A stretch of DNA of 64,000 nucleotides from Trichopria drosophilae (Eukaryota; Arthropoda; Insecta; Hymenoptera; Diapriidae): assembly GCA_030407085.1 (NCBI GenBank), contig CM059582.1, positions 17,465,501-17,529,500 on the forward strand, read 5' to 3'. The notes under the pieces were generated by a model. The model worked only from the letters and a program-made list of their open reading frames with translations, had not been told where the DNA came from and did not search any database. Below, in pieces: positions 11,009-22,933 of the stretch (within the stretch, counting starts at the first letter, position 1; each line of letters begins with the position of its first letter). The translations under genes were made by a program, and so were the position numbers.

Positions 11009-13342
11009 CTGTTTTCCAGTGTTATAATTTCTTAACTGTTTAGTGAATAACATCAGAGAAATATACTAAACTAAAGAAATGAAAGATGAAACTACTGTAT
11101 ATAAAAAGAACTTGACTTTAAATAAAAACGAATTATCAAGAAAAAAAAGTTAATAGTATTGTTAAGAACGGTTAACCTCATTATTAAATGATATTCTATA
11201 TCTGGGTTCAGAATTATTATTATATATACTTTCGAGTTTATAAAATAATTCGCAAAAGTGGCAAGAGATGCTTCGATATAGATTTCCGTAAAGTGATACG
11301 TTTCAATATGAACCCGTTTACTCTACGCGCCTTCAGCGATCTCTATTTCCAAGCATGCCATATAGGCATTGGAGTTCAATTTTATGCTTCGAAAAACTGA
11401 TCTGTATTCGGTACTCTACTTTATCTTCATGGGCATATAACGGTTATAGAACCGCAATTTGGTAGGAAATCGATATTCGCAAAATTTGATAGAAAATATC
11501 GATTTATTTGTCGATCGTTCACAAAATTCGAAATTGGTAAATCGAATATAAAAGAGATTTTTTTTTATTCGATCGATTTTATGACTATTTCTGTTGTGTT
11601 AATTTACAAAAAGGTCTTTAGTAGACAATTTTCTAATTTACATTCATATGAAGAAAATTGATCTAGAAAATCAATCATCGGCTATTTTAATTACTTTTGA
11701 CATTTTTATGAGCTTAGACTATTTTTTAACTTTATTTGAAATTATATTCTCAATGTACATTTTAGTAACATTTGTGAAAATGATGGCAATTGTTTTAAAT
11801 AATATGTCAGGTGTTTATATTGTATATCACGGACATTTCAGAAATGAGACGTCATACGCGTATATATTTCGTCAGAAATTTTATAAAATCAACGGTAGTC
11901 GTTTTTGTTTCATGCTATGGTCATACACTAATTAAATACGTCACAGTTCAGGTCGCTAAAGTTACCGTTTGCGCACAAACTAATTAAATATAAAAACACA
12001 AAAGTTGAATTTCACTTAATTGAGAACAGCGCATTTCGGTAAATTATAAGTGGTATTAAAAATGCAATTGTTTCTTTAATTAAAATAAATAAAACCTTAT
12101 TTCTAGAACTTTTTATTTTCAACAATTATCAATAACTTCTTTTAATTTGTTCAGATTGTTATACAGGGAAAGTTTTGAGTATCTGTAGGAAATATATTTT
12201 GTATATATGTTAGCAATTATTTTTTTCTTTAAATTTTTATCAGATATCTTTTTTATTTTTTTAAATGAATTTTTTTGAAACATTTTTAAAATTGTTTGTA
12301 GTGTTGTAGTGTTACTAGCAACTGGTGACAGTATTTATTTGGTTAGGTCATCGTATAATAAACGGGTTTGTACAAATTTGATTCACTATGAGAGAAAAGC
12401 TTGTGATAAAATATAGAAGAAAATACAGTATATATATACAGTATACTATCTGTTGGAAATTTTGTAAATGCCTGAAAAATGTTGGTATAACATGTTTAAC
12501 TTCGGAGATTACAAATATTATTATTTATACCCTTTAAACAGTTTCTTACTTAATATGTTACAGAATTTTTTACTGTTAATAAGCAAATTTCGGTTTTGGG
12601 CGAAATTCATCTCTTAAAACATTTTATTAAATAACACACATGTTAATTAATGAATATAAAAAAGGAATTAGTTTTCAAAATCAGGTTTAAAATAGTGGCT
12701 TCAACTTTGTGGTCTTTGTAGGGAATGTGATGCTCTGTCTTGTCAAATGAATTCAGATCTTCATAAAAATGTTTATTACAGACGAGATACAACAATAAGT
12801 AAAGGTACTGTGAGAAAAACTGCAAGACATATTTCTTTGTCAGGATAAATAACTTATATAGATTTTCTTCTTTAACTGAAAAGCGTCTTTGGAAATTCTT
12901 ACCTAGCGAAACAATAAGCCGTACTTAAAATGTCGATATCCGATTTAAATGAAATTTACTCGCCAAGACGCGTATTGTATAAAATACAAATCAATAGATC
13001 TGTTAAATGTGAATTAAAGAGAAAACCTAAGGTGCAGTAACATTAACTTATTCAGAAAATATTAACGATGTATACAATAAACTTTCAAGTTCTGAATGAA
13101 ATTTGAATTATAGAAGTTGAGATTTTGACAATTTCATGTAGCCACTGAGTTAAAACCTCTAATTAGGATATCGCTGAAGTTTTAAGTTAACAACATGATT
13201 AAAATAAACTGCCAGTTTTTTAATCAAATTCGGTTATTACCACACATTTTTATTACGGGAATCACCTCGCTGTTTCGAATTTTTAACATTAAAATTAACG
13301 AAAAATTGTATTAATACATTATTAAATAAATATTAAACATAT
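11009..13342. other. AT-rich stretch, nothing recognised
   Basis: Short open frames at 11188-11400 and 11648-11935 have no recognisable motifs. The patch 11465-11580 is rich in ATCGAT/TCGAT half-palindromes (AAATCGATATTCG, ATATCGATTTAT, TTCGATCGATTTT) but shows no ordered repeat. Confidence 0.5.
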
Positions 13343-13596
13343 TATGGGTGTGGGTCAAAAAATCGAAAAAATAAGAAAGCCGACAAGTAAAAAAATCGGC
13401 ATTCGTAAAGCCAACAGTCGAAAAGACGACAGTCAAAAAGCCGACACATAAAAATTAGACACGTCTACAAGCAGACAGTAATTTTTTGAAGTGTCGGTTT
13501 TTTGACTGTCGGCTTTTCGAATGTCGGTTTTTTAACAGTAGGTTTTTTTACTTGTCGACTTTTTGATTTGTCGATTTTTTTGACCCACACCCCATA
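13343..13596. mobile_element. 254-bp foldback element with iterated GCCGACAGTCAAAAA arms, copy 1
   Basis: The ends TATGGGTGTGGGTCAAAAAA (13343) and TTTTTTTGACCCACACCCCATA (ending 13596) are near-perfect inverted repeats. Each arm is a degenerate tandem array of a roughly 16-bp unit, GCCGACAGTCAAAAA on the left and TTTTTGACTGTCGGC on the right, about six units per arm. The loop lies near 13465-13490 (GACACGTCTACAAGCAGACAG). No coding capacity. Related copies are at 50192-50450 and, decayed, at 28040-28280. Confidence 0.85.
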
Positions 13597-14042
13597 CTAT
13601 CAATGAACCAAAGCATTTTCATTGTGTAATCATTTTATTGCAATAAATTGTTTATAACTTTTGAAGCCTGGAGTTCGAAAAAATCTATGGACAGAGTTTG
13701 AAAGAACAAAGAAGCAATTTTATACCGAACACCATGTGCTGTTTTGTTTTTGTGTTTTAAAGATAACATGAAAAAAATGAATGAAAATTTGTTGACAATT
13801 GAGGTCTTCTGGGACTGAATGGGTTAATTAGGTAACCAAAAATCGTAAAAAGAAACTAAAGTTGTAGAGGAGCTTCGCCAGTATTTATGATTTGGTAACA
13901 TTTGCTTTCGTGATATCGTGACACGACATTTTGAAAAAAAATTGAACAGTTATATATTTGGTTTATTACTTGAAAAAATGTTATAATTGAAATAACATAC
14001 TAAGTAACTGAATGATTATAATTCGTAATAGTCCATGCTTAC
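13597..14042. other. AT-rich spacer
   Basis: Nothing recognised. Confidence 0.5.
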
Positions 14043-14128
14043 CAGGCTGAGGATGTTATTACAATTCACAATAGAAGTCTTAAAAACATTAACATTTCGA
14101 CTATTAAAATATCCTCATCAGGAATACA
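14043..14128 (-). repeat. Retroelement-like terminal motif (CCTGATGAGGAT ... GTCGAAATG)
   Basis: Read on the minus strand, the block gives ATTCCTGATGAGGATATTTT, then AATAGTCGAAATGTTAATG. That is a CCTGARGAKG block followed closely by a GTCGAAA(C/T)G block. The far side mirrors it (CCAGGCTGAGGATGTTATTA at about 14042), so the 86 bp also form an inverted repeat. The same two-block layout occurs at 36852-36920, 48095-48152 and 56992-57070. Motifs of this kind sit at the ends of Penelope-like and some other elements in many animals; that assignment is from memory and unproven here. Confidence 0.55.
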
Positions 14129-17100
14129 TATCACAAATACAAAATTAAATTGATACAAGAAGAAATTAATTAAAAAGCACAAATATTTCTAAACGTAAGA
14201 TAAAATATTTTAATTTATCATAATTTAATTACAGCTCGATTATTAATAGCTGTAATATTTTATTTCACAACGTTAAAATATGCTTTTAAAGAAGTAACGT
14301 ATAAAAAATAAATTTATATTAATTTTTTTTTCTTTTTATGATACGTAGCTTCAAGAAAGTCGTATCTATCGAGCAATAAATAACAATACCTCGCCTACTT
14401 TTATAAAATCTTTTATCTGAGCTATATTATCCAAAGTTTATAGCTATTATCCGTTTAAATATTTACATATTATTTTCAAAATGTTAAAATTTTAAAAGTG
14501 ACAAAAATACGAAAAATACTAAAATAATAAACGATACATTATAAGAATTTTATATTGGGAATTTATCAATCCTCATTTTTTATTTTATTGTAAGTTGCAA
14601 AAAGCAATTCCAATCATTTCTCGCAGGTCAGAGATTATAAATTTTATTGTCGTAAATTTAATCAATTTTCATAATAGTACCAGTTTATAATTTAATATCG
14701 TGACTACATTTCTTTATACATGTATGTAAACTACTGTCGTTAAGTCACATACAAAACTCGACTTTGTTACATAACTTTTTTGTACACATTGTTTTTGTGC
14801 GTGCAACAAAGTAATTAAAACATAACTAAAATATGTTTACTAATGAATCGTCAGTTCGATATTTCATTGATCAGTTTTTACAGATCTGGGTGGTATTGCA
14901 AACCAATCTCAAAAATATTACTGACTATCATTATTTAGGGGAATTTTATCTTATAAATCCCAGACTTCTTGCCCGTTGATAAATTTTTTTCAAGACTTCT
15001 TCATCGATATCAGGGCAAAATGACCTACAAATAATCTTGGCGAGGATTTAAGCTCCATCGATTTTGGATGAAGGGGTACTTTTACCTGCCTACTTGACAG
15101 GTCCGAGAGAAAAAGCAATATCAGCCCCTTCGGCTGTAGCAGGTTTTAGAGCAAAAAGATTAAGGTTTCCGCCCTTCCAAAAAGGATGAAGCGAAAATGA
15201 AAATGAATAACTTTGCAGGCGTATAATGATTTTAATAAATATCCCAGCGTAAATAGTACGTAATATATCACAGTTAGCTTTCATTAAATCAGCACTGAGC
15301 TACAGTGAAAAAAATGAGTGTCCTCTTTGAATAACAGATTTTGAAATTGAAAGGGTAATTTCACACATTACTTTTAAAATTAAACGTTTATTAACATTTC
15401 GTTAATTACAACACCATAAAAATGCTTAATATAAATCATAAAAAAGCTCTTACAATAACAATGAATCATGAATTTTCTATTTCTTACTACGATGCATTTT
15501 TAGCTCTTAAAAACAATTATCTCTCCATACTATTAAATACTAAGATAAAATTAAGAACTAGGATAACTGATAATTCTATTAATAGTTAATTTGATAAATT
15601 TTCTATTAATAGATCGACTAATAAAATGGCTGTGTTTATTATATTTGATTTACTAAGATTACCATTAAGGTAATTAATTTCATTATTAATTTTGTTTCGA
15701 ATCAGTGATTTTGAAGATATAAATGTTAAAATAGACAAAGAACTGTTTTGTAGATTGAAGTAAATATTTGCTACTATTAAAAGAAATGACTTCAACAAGA
15801 TTTTTATTCGATAAGAAGATATGTAAATCGTGAGATAATCCTGTAAACGAATGGAAATTGAAGTATGAAGTAAGGAATCCTTCTCTGTAAACAAAAATAT
15901 CAGTATTCCAAGGTTAAAACGAGGGGAAGATACGCAGACAAATAAACCGGAGTCAAACGAAGTGCACTTGTGGCAATTTTCATTGTAAACTCACAAACAT
16001 CAAGCTTTTATACTACTTGTGTACTTTAAATTTACTGTGAATACAATTTCTGCATCAAATAATATTTTGTATAGTCGTACATGGTTGAAGAATGGAGTAT
16101 ATTATTCTTTGAAATTTATTTTACATCCCATTCAGGATTCGTGCTTCAGTGGCTGTGATGAATTCATTGTTCTTTAAATTATAGTATTTGCTACAAAATG
16201 TTACTGAAAATTATTGTAAACTTATACCATTTTTTTTATCATGTACTTATCAAGCGGCGGTATAAGTTTTAAGTTGTAATTTTCTGCAAACACTTTTGGT
16301 TTATGACTGTTGTAAAATTACCATCTTTGTAAAGAAACTAACGCTGAATTCTACCAAAATTTCAATTCTGTCATGCACAAGTCATATACTAACAGAACTA
16401 ATTTTGTTTTTTTATTTCAAATAAAAATTGTATGAGTTTTTTGGGTGTTCAAATTACGTTCTTTTAAATTTTTATATAATTTTGTTCAAACGTGCTACTT
16501 TTATGTAAGAAACACAAATTAAATAATACTTGTAGGATCTTTCAAAAACTTCACACATAATAAGAATAATTTGAAATTGTAACATATTTCACTCCACAAG
16601 TCCGAAATCCAAATTATGTAATCGAGGGTATTCAAAGGCTATTTGTACAGGGTATATATTAAGAAAATGTTGTTACCGTTGATTTTGTCATTACACAAAC
16701 AAGTTTGCAAACAAGCTATATTTATAAAGATAATCAAACAAGGAATAATTATCCGATAAACGTTTCGCACATGTAATACACTTTCCTAACTAAAGCAATT
16801 TTCGTTCCTTTGATGAAATGACAACTATTCTCGAGATAAACTCCATCGTAGTTCCTGCACTGACGATCGTGTAATACAATAAACACACTAAACAGTACGT
16901 AGATGCATATAGTATCCCCTAGGTTTAATCTAACTGAAAATTTACATAGGGTGATTAACTACAATCTAATGGATATTTTCGAAAATAAATAATAATTTGA
17001 ATTTAAGTAGAAAAGCAAAGAAAAAGCAACTAATTACGATGATGATGCATCGACTAGGGATACTGTATAGTTAATTCGATGACTATGAAGAAAAAATGCG

Positions 17101-19740
17101 TGTAAAAAAATCAATACGGGCATTACGTATTTGAGTACAATTTACTACTGTCAAAGTTTAATAAATAATAAATAGCATTTGGTACAAGAGTGATGTATTA
17201 TTCTTATCGTTTGCGTTAATTATTCACTGATTTTTTATAAAAACATAAATGCTTGGTTATATTTCTTTGTTCTATATCGATTTTTGTAAATATTTTTTAA
17301 TATAGTGTTGATGAATTTTTGCAGGATTTTGTTTTTTCTAAAGCACTAAACGCAAATTATTACTCATTATTGTTCTCAATTTAGGTATGTATTTTGCATT
17401 AACCATTCGCTAATTCTCTGAAAAAATATATGGAATTGTTCGAACACTCTTTACATTCGAATATAAATAAAATATTACTTAAACAAATGCAGAATTTAAA
17501 TGCGAAGAGCATTATTAATAATTGAACTAAACCTGCAGTATTATCTTATCGAAGTATTACTTTTGTAATTCATAGGGTATTTCAACAGAAAAATTCTGCG
17601 TACATTTCACAATTATTAAATAGTATACTTTAATAATATATTAATTAAAAGCATTATAAATACTACATAAAACTAATTAACGAAAATTTTACTTCTTAAA
17701 AGAAAGTACACAAATATTAGTTTAAATAGCCGGATACATTAAAATTAATATAAATAAAATGAGTTTATGTTGTCGAAATAGTCAATGAGGTCTGCAAAAT
17801 TTTTTATAATTCAATTTAAAATATACATTCCGAAAATTAATTTGAAAGAATTTTGTTGACCGCTTTATAAACAAGTATGATTGAATCCTTAAAAAATTAT
17901 TGCGATTTTTCAATTATTTTTAAAGATTTCAAATATTTTCGTTGCGTTTTTCATAAAAAAATTTCCCCAAGTATTAATATTTATTTCTTACCCTAGTTTA
18001 ATAATATGTTTTATTTCTTATATGAGAAAAAATCAATATCTTCCTCGTTAGATTATCGAGGATTGTCCTCGACAGGTTGATGTTAACAATATTGACATTT
18101 TTTTATGCAATATAGAAGTTTAATAAACATTCACTCCATCTACGTATTTATACTATGGATGAAATTTTTATGAATTTTTTTCATACTGCAAATGTAATGG
18201 AAATAAATCCGGATTAACACCAAATGTGCATAAGATAATCCAAGATTGTAAGAGGATTTTTTATTTGTATCTAAAAGAACCCAAACCTCTAAAAAATTTC
18301 ATCACATATTTACTGATAAAAGTGAAAGAGCCAATACACTATTATTTCTATGAAATGAATTATTTTAAGAAGTAATTCACGAATGTTTCTAAAGTCGTTG
18401 TTCACAATATTTTACAATTCAATTTACAAAATTAAAAATTGTGGATACAATATGACCGACCAATCTAAAAACAAAAACAAAATCTAATTCTTGTGAAAAT
18501 TGTCACTTAGGAGATTTTGATGTCTCTGATTTCGAAGTTCAAATTCTACTTCCACCATTTCGTATTGTCACACGATATTCATATTTCGAGAAATTTCGTC
18601 ACAATTCGATCGATTTTCGAACTATCGATGGTCATACTAGATTTCCCATTTCAATTTTTAGTATCGTATTCGCATACAGAATCCCTGAAAACCTCCGAGT
18701 TTCAAGAAAATTCAATTAATTTTTATTTTTTCTATTTTTTTTTGTCACTTTTAAAACGGCATTTTGTTACATGTTAATGTTGGCACCAAGCTAGATAGTA
18801 AATTTCAAATTATTACCCGAAATCGTCATAATTGTGAAGGATTCTTATCTAATTTACTTAACAGGACACCTGCATTTTGAGAGATACCTTTCGAGTGTGC
18901 AATGGCGTAGGAAACAGCAATTTTGTGACGACAAACCATGGAGTTTGTCCGTAACAACTAGTTGCTATTATAGTGAAAAGTACGGTAATAATTTGTCCCT
19001 CACGCAAATTTGAAACCGTTATAAAATATTTTTATATAATTTTATAAATCTTTCATTTAACTTAAGCGCATTTCTATCTTTGTCCACTTTGATATAAAGA
19101 ATAAAAATTCTATTGAAGTTAATGCTAAAAGTTCGTAACATTATTTGATATTTAAAATTGTTAACTTCATCATCAGTACTAAGTGAAATGTCAAATTGCA
19201 AACTTCTGGAATTCTTCCAAAAGTTACGTAAATTGCATTCCAAGTTTTCTGCGAGATTTTATATTATAAGTTTTTAAAGAGAAAAAGGACAGATTATCTA
19301 TAATCGGAAATATAAAATGTTATATGCAAAGAACCCAAGGGCAGATGGCATCCAAGTACTTCAGGAACAACATAAAATCTATTTTTCCGAGTTATGAATG
19401 TAAAGTTCCGGAGATTTAAAGTTTCACTGCTCCAAAACTTTTTAATGTAAAGCCAATAGTTTTAAAGTATTTGACTTGAATCTACGAAAATAATAACGTT
19501 AAAAAGATGTGTTTAACAATGACGCTCACATTGACTCAAAATTTTAGAAAGCCTTCGAAGTACCAGCTACCTAAAGTTAAAAAAATCTTCCCTTTAAGCC
19601 TTTTCAAGCAATTTTAATTTTTGAATACAGTTACAGTTTCAAATATTTCTTTTAATTGTATAAAAAAGTTACATTTTTTGTATTCTACTACATGTGATAA
19701 GACACATTAGTTTTTTTTTTAATTTTGATAGTAATTATCC
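14129..19740. other. 5.6-kb AT-rich stretch, no gene or element recognised
   Basis: Long stretch of low-complexity AT-rich DNA. The longest open frames (15586-15894 minus, 102 codons, Ile/Leu/Asn-rich; 18517-18777 plus, 86 codons, Phe-rich) have the biased make-up expected of chance frames in such DNA. One richer patch at 15030-15200 holds ACCTGCCTACTTGACAGGT and GCCCCTTCGGCTG hairpins. Its minus-strand frame reads LKPATAEGADIAFSLGPVK, which has a more protein-like composition but matches nothing I recognise. Confidence 0.5.
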
Positions 19741-20090
19741 AATTTTTCGTCTCTAATGAGTGTGCAATTTTCGGCAAAAGATTGTAATGTAGATAAACAT
19801 TATATCGCAGAATAATATTTGTATCTGAACAATACCGAACCTGGGAACGAGGATTGGGGCTCGACCCTGAAATGAGTCGTAGGGATGAAAATGTGGATTG
19901 GCGAGATTACACGAAATACATTGCCCGTGGCTAATTTCTCGGGTTTCTCGCACGAATTCGCTCAATACGAGGCTAAAGCGGATTTTCACTGTCCCGATTA
20001 CGGTCGAACAAAACCATAAATCCGGCGTTTCACGAGAAACTGCTCGCAAAAACCTAAATTCTGGGTAATTAACGGTTCCACTGAAATTCG
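19741..20090. other. G+C-richer, higher-complexity island
   Basis: About 350 bp are less AT-biased than the flanks (CGAACCTGGGAACGAGGATT; GCCCGTGGCTAATTTCTCGG). An open frame of 98 codons runs on the minus strand (19753-20049), with a segment PHFHPYDSFQGRAP, but it has no recognised domain. The island lacks terminal repeats. Candidates are a conserved regulatory element or a small exon. Confidence 0.4.
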
Positions 20091-20361
20091 AAAAAGTGAA
20101 TTGGAGTAATTGAAATTAACGTTACGTTAGTTAACATTAATAACGTTATTGCTTGGTTCAAAATAATGGACTTGTTTATCTACAAATATCATGGAAATAA
20201 CTGGAAATTGAAAGTTTAGACAAGAATCAATAAAATGCAAATACTGGTTATTATTTCTGAGAATTATTTGACAACATCCATTCTTTAATTTTAAGTATGC
20301 CTTTTTGTCAAAATTCCAATGGCAGTAACAAATTTCATAAAATTACCATTTTTGCTTTTTA

Positions 20362-20440
20362 TATAGTCGGCCATTTTGAATCTACTACATTGAATTTAAA
20401 TTCCAAGGGCAGATTCGTAATCAGTAATGGCAAACACCTC
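20362..20440 (-). repeat. Fragment of the CCATTTTGAAT / ATTCGTAATCAGY repeat family
   Basis: The patch contains CGGCCATTTTGAATCTACTA (from 20368), then GCAGATTCGTAATCAGTAAT (from 20409), then a C-rich end AACACC. The same ordered blocks make up the units at 28605-29170 and 33570-34100 and, in the other orientation, 63097-63260. It is a single decayed unit. Confidence 0.55.
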
Positions 20441-20621
20441 TAAATAACAAATTTCAAATAAATAGAAATTATTTCATTAAAATGTTTTGTCCTGTAAAAA
20501 TTTTGGAAACTTGTGGATTGGCAATCAAAAAATATGTCAACCTTTTCCAACTTGAATAAATCCCAGAATAACTAATGAAAATAGTTTTGAACATTATTGT
20601 TAGAATATGTATAACTAAATA

Positions 20622-20882
20622 TCGTAGAGTCCCGATATATTTGCGTCTCGCTATAATTAGGTCCCAGCATATTTGCCCAGTTCCGTCTAGTTATATTTGT
20701 CGGCGCTCTTTTTTTCCCCCCACCTTGCGCGTTGGGGACTCAAGAAGGGCCTGCTGTGACGTCACGAACGCCACGCGACTGAGGAGAGGGGGAGAAACGA
20801 CGCTCCTCTTCTTTTGACGAATATAAGGAGTCGGGAGGGGAAAGTGAGAAATCGAGCGTGCAAATATAACGGGGGTCTACTG
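20622..20882. mobile_element. 261-bp pogo/Tigger-like MITE, TA target site
   Basis: The right end read inward is CAGTAGACCCCCGTTATATT followed by TGCACGCTCG. The left end is TCGTAGAGTCCCGATATATT followed by TGCGTCTCG. Both are flanked by TA (20620-20621, 20883-20884). The interior is GC-rich against an AT-rich background and contains a perfect CRE palindrome GTGACGTCAC at 20756-20765. No coding capacity. The CAGTA start and TA duplication fit the pogo branch of Tc1/mariner. Confidence 0.8.
20757..20764. promoter_or_regulatory. CRE-like palindrome TGACGTCA inside a MITE
   Basis: Perfect 8-bp cAMP-response-element core, extended to the 10-bp palindrome GTGACGTCAC. The same core is present in the second pogo-like MITE (22835-22842). 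Whether it binds CREB/ATF factors is inference. Confidence 0.4.
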
Positions 20883-20884
20883 TA

Positions 20885-21247
20885 CTTTAATATTTAGTAT
20901 TTGATATTTCAGTATTTGAAAAATGTATTGTTGATTAAGTAAACGATTTTAAAACCCCCCTTCGAATAGATTACTTATAATAATCATCTGTATAATTTAA
21001 TCCATCCCATTTTTTATTCATATTTACGAACGTCCCACATCGAAACGATAAATAAAATATGTGATGACGTTTAAAGCAAAGGGAATTAAAATTACAAAGC
21101 TCGTGGGTATACAGAAGTGTGAGGAGAAAAGCAAACTCAAAATATCGTAAAATGTTATATGCATTAAAAACCACATCAATCAAATGTGAATTCTTATGCA
21201 GATGAAGTCGACTTTTAGTATGGAAAATATTTAAAAATATCAGAGTA
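20885..21247. other. AT-rich spacer
   Basis: Nothing recognised. Confidence 0.5.
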
Positions 21248-21560
21248 ATGTATTGTTACATTTTCAATATATTCGTTTCGAATCGCGGACAGAGAATGAT
21301 ATATCAACATTTCGACAAGCACTTGAATGAAAATCGTGTCTCGTCATTCCCTGAATGCGGATTTGCTCTCGACAAATATTGTCAGAAGCACGTTGATTAT
21401 ATGCATGACAGGTTGTACGAAATCCCCCGTAAGAGTCAAATTCCGCAATCGGAACTCGATAGAGTACCGCAATATCGGTTACGTTGTCGTTCAATTGCAA
21501 GAATAAAATGCCAAAAGTGCAGTATATAAATGTCATGCTCATTTCCTGCACAATGGTCAT
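21248..21560. other. Higher-complexity island, open on both strands
   Basis: The plus strand is open for 93 codons (21248-21529) and the minus strand for 98 codons (21264-21560). The plus translation has an unusually protein-like composition (segments such as FPECGFALDKYCQKHVDY and SQIPQSELDRVPQYRL, charged, with four Cys in the last half), but I recognise no domain. The surroundings are AT-rich junk. It may be an exon, a conserved non-coding element or a decayed insertion. No clear splice sites were identified. Confidence 0.35.
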
Positions 21561-22056
21561 TTTATTCAGAACGTAATGCTGATGCTAAATGTTTATTTTA
21601 AAATGGTATATGTGAAAGAATTTTACTTTATCACAATTCAATTATTTTTTCCCTTCAGTCATGTAATTATATTTGGATATAATTGAAATATTTTAAATCA
21701 TAATGTAATGTCTCTTAATTCCTATAATTAGAAATTCTTTAGGAATTTTAATATTATGGGTACATGACAATTTAACTTTGAAACTCGAACTTTTATCAAA
21801 GTTTATTTATGCCAATACTTAGAACTAACCAAAAAACATATGGTATGATACCTTTCAATAGGTTTGTTGGGCTTAATATCGTAAAGAAAAATATGTAACA
21901 TAACGGAATTTTTCGTCTATTTCACTACACAAAGACAACGAAGAAAGTTAATGGAACCATTTTAGAAAAGTAAAATACGTGAGTATAAAAAATTGTTAAA
22001 TTAACTATTTCCATACTAAAACAAAACAAAAACATTGATCGTCTACTATTTCCCGG
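21561..22056. other. AT-rich spacer
   Basis: Nothing recognised. Confidence 0.5.
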
Positions 22057-22058
22057 TA

Positions 22059-22931
22059 CAGTACAACCTCTCTTGTTCGATACTTCGCTTCTTCGACAAC
22101 CTCCCTAGTTCGACAGTGCCGGACCTCCTTAGTTCGACAGTGGGCGGAGACTTCTTCCCTCCCCCTCCCCGCCCATTATATTACCGACGAACACGAACGC
22201 ACTCATGCCGGACTCGGACGATTGCACCTCACCCGTCAAATCGAACGACATAACCTCCGCATTTGTTGTTAAGTTTTAGTCTTCTACTTGACTTCTATAT
22301 GTATGGCAAGGAGGCTGGAAATTAATGCTAGGAAAACAGAAGGTTAGAAGGTTAGCTGAAGAGGAAGAACTACTATATTTTCACAAGTTAACAGTTGCAT
22401 CTTATCGCAGTTACAAAAGGTAATGTTCAGAATTTACAGTCGGTTCTTATGATTTGAGGAATGTGGGTTACACATCAGGAAGCTTAAGCATCAGGTTACA
22501 CATCAAAATCGAACTTTTATATAAAATCTAAGTTTTTATAAAAAATATTTACTTTTACTTTAAAATAATGCAATTCGATTATTCCTGTAAAAAGAAAATT
22601 AACTTTTTGTAACCAAATAGTCTAGGTTATGTTGGGCTGTTGAATTACCTGATTTATTTGAATCGACGTTTTCCCGAGAGCTCATCTTTTATTATCTTCC
22701 AATATTTAATTTAAATATAATCACTTGATTTTACAAAATCGCTTTCGAGTAAAATATACGTACTTTCAGTATGTTTGTCTCCACCGCGCAGTACCCTTAT
22801 GTTCATAAAAACAAATGAGCCAATTACGATTGCGTGACGTCATAGTGGGCGTGGTTAAAAAAATGTCAATCTAGCGAGGTCAGAGAGAGAGCGTCTGGCA
22901 CCGATCATGTCGAACAAGACAGGTTGTACTG
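22059..22931. mobile_element. 873-bp pogo-like element, TIR CAGTACAACCTSTCTTGTTC, TA target site
   Basis: CAGTACAACCTCTCTTGTTC (22059) and the mirrored GAACAAGACAGGTTGTACTG (ending 22931) differ at one position. TA flanks both (22057-22058, 22932-22933). Just inside the left end a unit of about 24 bp, CCTCCYTAGTTCGACAGTG, is repeated in tandem (22100-22148). The GC-rich ends carry C-tracts and, on the right, TGACGTCA (22835-22842). The middle is AT-rich. A short frame from an ATG near 22302 (MARRLEINARK) stops early. No transposase domain is left. Confidence 0.85.
22835..22842. promoter_or_regulatory. CRE-like palindrome TGACGTCA inside a MITE
   Basis: Second MITE-borne copy of the 8-bp CRE core, here GCGTGACGTCATAGTGGGCG. 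It lies about 95 bp inside the right end of the element. Confidence 0.4.
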
Positions 22932-22933
22932 TA

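Noticed and set aside
13343..13596. CRISPR-like array
   Set aside because: Units are contiguous and degenerate, with no unique spacers of constant length, and they are mirrored in a second arm. The genome is eukaryotic in character.
15090..15284. Minus-strand frame containing LKPATAEGADIAFSLGPVK as a protein remnant
   Set aside because: Protein-like composition but no recognisable family and no extension beyond the patch; left as a note on the stretch.
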